A stretch of 18,476 nt of DNA, taken from NCBI GenBank assembly GCA_030431185.1, contig JAUIJO010000024.1, positions 1 through 18,476 on the forward strand. Direction: 5' to 3'. The DNA comes from Gammaproteobacteria bacterium (GTDB taxonomy: Bacteria > Pseudomonadota > Gammaproteobacteria > Xanthomonadales > Xanthomonadaceae). Below, in pieces: positions 15,132-18,476 of the stretch. Every line of letters begins with the position of its first letter. Position 1 is the stretch's first letter. The notes under the pieces were generated by a model, which did no database searches, was not told the origin of the DNA, and worked only from the letters and a program-made list of their open reading frames with translations. Position numbers and translations under genes: made by a program.

Positions 15132-16822
15132 ACCATCCGATACCGACCTTGCTGCGTTGGGCCCTGTTGCCCCTGTTGCTGGTGCTGGCCGCGACGGCGA
15201 CCGCCGCGCCGCGCGCGTGGCTCGACCGCGACCAGATCGTGCAGGGGGAAACCGTCACCCTCAACATCGAAGCCGGCCTGATGTCCCCCGCACCGGACTA
15301 CTCGCCGCTGGAAGCCCAGTTCCAGCTCAGCGGCCACTCCAGCCAGCGCGGATTCTCGGGGGGCACCGGCCAGACGGCCTCCTACACGCTCTTCGCCGTG
15401 GCGCTGCGGCCCCGTCGGGACGGCGTCCTGACCATCCCGGCGCTGACGGTGGGCAAGGAACGCACCGCACCGCTGAGCCTGGTCGTCAAGCCGGCACCCG
15501 ACGATCCGCCATCGGGGGCGAAGGGCGATGTCTTCATCGAAAGTGCGCCCGACGACACGCGTCCCTACGTCCAGCAGTCCGTGGGCTGGGTGGTGCGGCT
15601 GTTCTCGGCCGTGCCCATCGTGTCCGGCACGCTTGACCAGCCCGCGCCAGAGGGCGCGTCGTTCCAGCGCGTCGGCGATGATGCCCAGTACTCGCGGACA
15701 CTCAACGGCCGCCAGTACCAGGTCGTCGAGCGCCGCTTCATGCTGGTACCCGAACGCAGCGGCCCGCTGCAGGTGCCCGGCGCCAGTTTCGAGGGGCGCG
15801 GTACCAGCGGCCTGTTCGACGACATGTTCGGCGGCGGGCGCGGCGGCCGGCTGTCGGCCGGGGTGGGCCCGCGCACGATCGAGGTGCAGCCCGTACCGGC
15901 CGATGCGCCCCAGCCCTGGCTGCCGCTGCACGACCTGAAGCTGCGCTACCGTGCCAATCCGGCGGAGCTCCGGCAGGGGTTGGCGGCCACGCTGACGATC
16001 GAGGCGGTCGCCGACGGCGCCACCGGCGCGCAGATGCCCGAGCTGACCCTGCCGCCCATCGACGGCGTGCAGGTCTTTCCCGAACGCGCGCAGGTCGACG
16101 AGCGCTTCGTCGACGGCCGGCCCCGGGCCACGGTCACCCGGAGCTTCTCGCTGGTCCCCGGCCGGACCGGCACGGTCGAGCTGTCCGGCGTGCGCCTGGG
16201 CTGGTGGGACGTGGTCGGTGGGCAGGCCCGGGAGGCACGGCTGCCCAAGCTGTCGTGGGAGGTCGAGCCCGGCGCAGCGGGTTTCGACGCCTCCCCGTCC
16301 CCGGCCACCGGGCCAGTGGCCGAAGGCCGCGGCGACAGCCCCGTCCCTGCGCCCGGCGATTCGCTTTCGACCACGGGGGGGACGGAGGATCGTGCGGCAT
16401 GGGTGGCCGCCACCGTCCTGTTCGCCGTGCTGTGGCTGCTCACCCTGCTGCTCGCGCTGCATTGGCGCCAGCAGCGGACGGCGCCGGCGTCGCCGGCCGG
16501 CGCTCGCGCCGCGCTCGCCACGTCCGCTCCGGCACCGGGCGCCCTGAAAAAGGTACTGGACACGGGCAGTTTCGATGAGGTCGTGCAGGTGTTGTGCGCC
16601 ATGGCGCAGCCGCCCGCGGCCAGTGTCGATGCGCTGGCCCGGCGCCTCGCAGCCCCGGCGCAGCGCGAGGCGCTGGAGGCCATGCAGCAGGCCCGCTGGG
16701 GCGAAGGCGACGGTCCGGCGGCGCGCGCGCGGCTCCGTGAGGCATTTGCCCATGGCCCCGAGTGGACGCCCACGGCCCCGCCGGGCACGTCGATGCTGCC
16801 GCCCCTGTATCCCCCGGGCTGA
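15128..16822 (+). CDS. batD: BatD-like (oxygen tolerance) membrane protein
   Basis: Protein of 564 residues of the BatD family. A signal peptide (about 1-27, MNHPIPTLLRWALLPLLL...) exports a large periplasmic part beginning APRAWLDRDQIVQGETVTL, the usual BatD opening. Several beta-sandwich repeats follow, with signature stretches such as RRDGVLTIPALTVG and YQVVERRFMLVPERSGPLQVPG. One membrane helix lies near 422-443 (VLFAVLWLLTLLLALHW), leaving a cytosolic tail of about 120 residues. The start overlaps the batBC stop as ATGA. It is the last gene of the MoxR/Bat cluster and is followed by a hairpin. The role in the complex is not established. Confidence 0.92.
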   Translation: MNHPIPTLLRWALLPLLLVLAATATAAPRAWLDRDQIVQGETVTLNIEAGLMSPAPDYSPLEAQFQLSGHSSQRGFSGGTGQTASYTLFAVALRPRRDGVLTIPALTVGKERTAPLSLVVKPAPDDPPSGAKGDVFIESAPDDTRPYVQQSVGWVVRLFSAVPIVSGTLDQPAPEGASFQRVGDDAQYSRTLNGRQYQVVERRFMLVPERSGPLQVPGASFEGRGTSGLFDDMFGGGRGGRLSAGVGPRTIEVQPVPADAPQPWLPLHDLKLRYRANPAELRQGLAATLTIEAVADGATGAQMPELTLPPIDGVQVFPERAQVDERFVDGRPRATVTRSFSLVPGRTGTVELSGVRLGWWDVVGGQAREARLPKLSWEVEPGAAGFDASPSPATGPVAEGRGDSPVPAPGDSLSTTGGTEDRAAWVAATVLFAVLWLLTLLLALHWRQQRTAPASPAGARAALATSAPAPGALKKVLDTGSFDEVVQVLCAMAQPPAASVDALARRLAAPAQREALEAMQQARWGEGDGPAARARLREAFAHGPEWTPTAPPGTSMLPPLYPPG

Positions 16823-16824
16823 GC

Positions 16825-16863
16825 CCGCGCCCGGCGCGCCCGTCATGGGCGCCGGGCGCGGTT
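16825..16863 (+). terminator. Hairpin terminator after the Bat operon
   Basis: A perfect 13-bp GC stem (16825-16837 with 16849-16861) encloses an 11-nt loop. It starts 2 nt after the batD stop and is followed by a short T-run. An alternative 6-bp hairpin (GCGCCC 16836-16841 with GGGCGC 16847-16852) overlaps it. Confidence 0.75.
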
Positions 16864-16897
16864 TGATAAGCTCGAGGCGTCCCGACGGAATCGACCC

Positions 16898-18214
16898 ATG
16901 ACCGACCCACACGCCCCGCCTGCCCCGCGCTCCGGCCTGTCCCTGCATACCCGGATGCTGCTGGGCTTCATCGTCGGCGCCGGCGCCGGATTGCTGGCGA
17001 ACTGGTTCGTCGGCGAGGCCGGCTGGCTGGACGGCCTGATCCACTACGTCACCGATCCCATCGGCCAGCTGTTCCTGCGCCTGTTGTTCATGCTGGTGAT
17101 CCCGCTGGTGTTCTCGGCCCTGGTCCTGGGCGTGGTCGAGATCGGCGACGCCAAATCCCTGGGCCGCATCGGCGGCAAGACCCTGGTCTGGATCCTGGTG
17201 GTGACGGCCTTCGCGGTGCTGATCGGCATGGTCTGCGTCAACGTGCTCCAGCCCGGCACCGGGCTGTCCCAGGACGTCGGGCAAAGCCTGCTTGCCGCCG
17301 GTTCCGAACGCGCGGTGGAAGTGGCCAGCAAGCGCGAGGGTGTCTCCGGCCTGCAGATCCTGCTCAACATCGTGCCCAAGAACCCGGTGGAGGCCGCGGC
17401 GCGTGGCGACCTCATCGCGGTGATGTTCTTCGCCCTCATGTTCGGCATCGCGGCGACGGTGCTGCAGACCGACGGCACCCGCAGCTTCGTGTCCACCGTG
17501 CAGGGCATCTACGACATCTGCCTGAAGCTGATCGGCTGGGTGATCGAACTCGCGCCCTATGCGGTGGCGGCGCTGCTGTTCTCGATCACCGCCAAGCTCG
17601 GATTCGACGTGCTGGTGCAACTCGCGCGCTACGTGGGCACGGTGATCCTGGCGCTGGCGATCCACTTCTTCGTGGTCTTCCCGCTGCTGCTCAAGGTGTT
17701 CGGCGGCATGTCGCCCAAGGCCTTCTTCAAGGGCGCCGAGCCGGCGCTGCTGACGGCCTTTTCCACGTCGTCGTCCAGCGCGACCCTGCCGACCACGCTG
17801 AAGGTCACCGAAGAGGCGCTCGGCGTGCCTCGCCGGGTCGCGCGTTTCGTCTGCACCCTGGGCGCCACCGCGAACATGAACGGCACGGCGCTGTTCGAGG
17901 GCATCACGGTGCTGTTCCTGGCGCAGTTCTTCGGCGTGGACCTCTCCCTGGTCCAGCAGGTGATGATCCTGGTCATGTGCATCCTCGGATCGGTCGGCGC
18001 GGCCGGCGTGCCCGGCGGCTCGCTGCCCGTGATCGCGATGATCCTGGTGATGTTCAAGATCCCGCCTGAAGGCATCGGCCTGATCCTGGGCGTGGATCGC
18101 CTGCTCGACATGTGCCGTACCGTCGTCAACGTGGGCGGCGACATGGCCGGATCGGTGGTCATCGGCCGCAGCGAGGCCGTTGCCGAAGCGCGACGGACCC
18201 AGCGCGTCGCCTGA
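16898..18214 (+). CDS. gltP: Dicarboxylate/amino-acid:cation symporter (DAACS family)
   Basis: Inner-membrane transporter of 438 residues with the glutamate transporter/GltPh fold, probably importing glutamate, aspartate or C4-dicarboxylates. HP1 carries the Ser-rich loop STSSSSATLP (about 289-298). TM7 has NMNGT (326-330), HP2 has GVPGGS (370-375), and TM8 has DRLLDMCRTVVNVGGD with Asp404, Arg407, Thr408, Asn411 and Asp415. The TM8 arginine fits an acidic-substrate transporter. The TM7 motif is usually NMDGT, and TM3 residues also differ (see findings), so the cation may differ from Na+. ATG 16898 has only a weak ribosome site. It appears to be a separate unit after the Bat terminator. The symbol gltP marks the family; the substrate is inferred. 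Confidence 0.9.
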   Translation: MTDPHAPPAPRSGLSLHTRMLLGFIVGAGAGLLANWFVGEAGWLDGLIHYVTDPIGQLFLRLLFMLVIPLVFSALVLGVVEIGDAKSLGRIGGKTLVWILVVTAFAVLIGMVCVNVLQPGTGLSQDVGQSLLAAGSERAVEVASKREGVSGLQILLNIVPKNPVEAAARGDLIAVMFFALMFGIAATVLQTDGTRSFVSTVQGIYDICLKLIGWVIELAPYAVAALLFSITAKLGFDVLVQLARYVGTVILALAIHFFVVFPLLLKVFGGMSPKAFFKGAEPALLTAFSTSSSSATLPTTLKVTEEALGVPRRVARFVCTLGATANMNGTALFEGITVLFLAQFFGVDLSLVQQVMILVMCILGSVGAAGVPGGSLPVIAMILVMFKIPPEGIGLILGVDRLLDMCRTVVNVGGDMAGSVVIGRSEAVAEARRTQRVA

Positions 18215-18244
18215 ACGGCCTTGGGGGGGCGCCCCGACGGCCGT
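18215..18244 (+). terminator. Weak hairpin after the symporter gene
   Basis: ACGGCC (18215-18220) pairs with GGCCGT (18239-18244), and GGGG/CCCC can pair inside. It begins directly after the stop codon. There is no T-run, so termination is uncertain. Confidence 0.25.
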
Positions 18245-18256
18245 GCAGCCCGGAGG

Positions 18257-18285
18257 GCGACAGCGGGCCCCGTGGATGGGACAAT
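18257..18285 (+). promoter_or_regulatory. Candidate sigma-70 promoter of tkt
   Basis: GCGACA (18257-18262, 4 of 6 matches) and GACAAT (18280-18285, 4 of 6) are separated by 17 bp. Transcription would start near 18292, leaving a leader of about 98 nt before the transketolase ATG. This gap must serve tkt unless it is read through from the symporter. Confidence 0.4.
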
Positions 18286-18389
18286 AGCGCGCCCGTCGCT
18301 CCCGCCCGGCCTGCCTGGACCCCACGTCCAGCCACCGGCCAGCCGCGTTCCGGGCGCCTCCTGCCGCTTCCAAGACTGCCCTCGACGCC

Positions 18390-18476
18390 ATGACGACGCC
18401 CAGCCGCCGCGACCTCGCGAACGCCATCCGATTCCTTGCCATCGACGCGGTCCAGGCCGCCAACTCCGGCCATCCC
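18390..18476 (+). CDS. tkt: Transketolase, N-terminal fragment (cut by window end)
   Basis: The first 29 codons of transketolase, the thiamine-diphosphate enzyme of the pentose phosphate pathway that moves two-carbon units between sugar phosphates. The peptide starts MTTPSRRDLANAIRFLAID and ends AVQAANSGHP. This matches the N-terminus of bacterial transketolases (LANAIR...DAV..A.SGHPG), including the active-site-lining histidine of SGHP. The reading frame runs off the window end. No strong ribosome site is visible ahead of the ATG. Confidence 0.9.
   Translation, partial: MTTPSRRDLANAIRFLAIDAVQAANSGHP

Noticed and set aside
9901..16822. The MoxR/Bat cluster as a new defence or counter-conflict system
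   Set aside because: Some MoxR-VWA pairs occur in conflict systems, but this gene order (MoxR, DUF58, DUF4381, two VWA proteins, BatD) is the standard housekeeping Bat/aerotolerance arrangement and no effector gene is present.
14621..18463. A 1280-codon open frame on the minus strand opposite batBC, batD and the symporter gene
   Set aside because: It is antisense to three clearly recognisable genes, its translation is low-complexity (Arg/Gly/His/Gln-rich) with no family resemblance, and long antisense frames are expected in DNA this GC-rich.

Overview
This window is a very GC-rich stretch of chromosome. Gene content, protein sequences and order (gltA, a small conserved gene, mrcA/ponA, pilMNOPQ, a MoxR/Bat cluster, a DAACS symporter, tkt) fit a gammaproteobacterium of the Xanthomonadaceae/Lysobacteraceae, such as a Lysobacter- or Luteimonas-like organism. 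The assignment rests on recognising protein families, not on a database search. I see no rRNA, tRNA, CRISPR array, insertion sequence or phage gene. Codon use looks uniform and nothing suggests recent transfer.

Layout. (1) Positions 1-898 hold the 3' part of citrate synthase gltA on the plus strand. It has an internal deletion and frameshift near 370-377 that removes a catalytic segment. (2) Convergent to it, on the minus strand, are a small conserved hypothetical gene (992-1660) and the bifunctional penicillin-binding protein PBP1a (1809-4334). (3) A 270-bp divergent promoter region follows. (4) pilM-N-O-P-Q (4605-9694) is a tightly packed operon for the type IV pilus alignment subcomplex and the outer-membrane secretin, closed by a good hairpin terminator. 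(5) The MoxR-DUF58-DUF4381-BatA-BatB/C-BatD cluster (9901-16822) has several ATGA start/stop overlaps and ends in a 13-bp hairpin. (6) A dicarboxylate/amino-acid:cation symporter occupies 16898-18214. (7) The first 29 codons of transketolase begin at 18390.

How the genes work together. PBP1a builds peptidoglycan. The divergent pil operon builds the envelope-spanning channel of the type IV pilus: PilM binds the N-terminus of PilN, PilN pairs with PilO, and PilP links these to the PilQ secretin. The MoxR/Bat cluster probably encodes an AAA+ ATPase with membrane-anchored von Willebrand A proteins that act on envelope proteins; its substrate is unknown. The flanking genes are central metabolism and transport.

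I found no clearly new multi-gene system. The best leads are the disrupted gltA, a pair of identical 9-bp near-palindromes flanking the predicted pilM promoter, an unusual cation site in the symporter, a BatB/BatC fusion with a degraded metal site, and an acidic tail with a calcium-loop-like motif on PilN.
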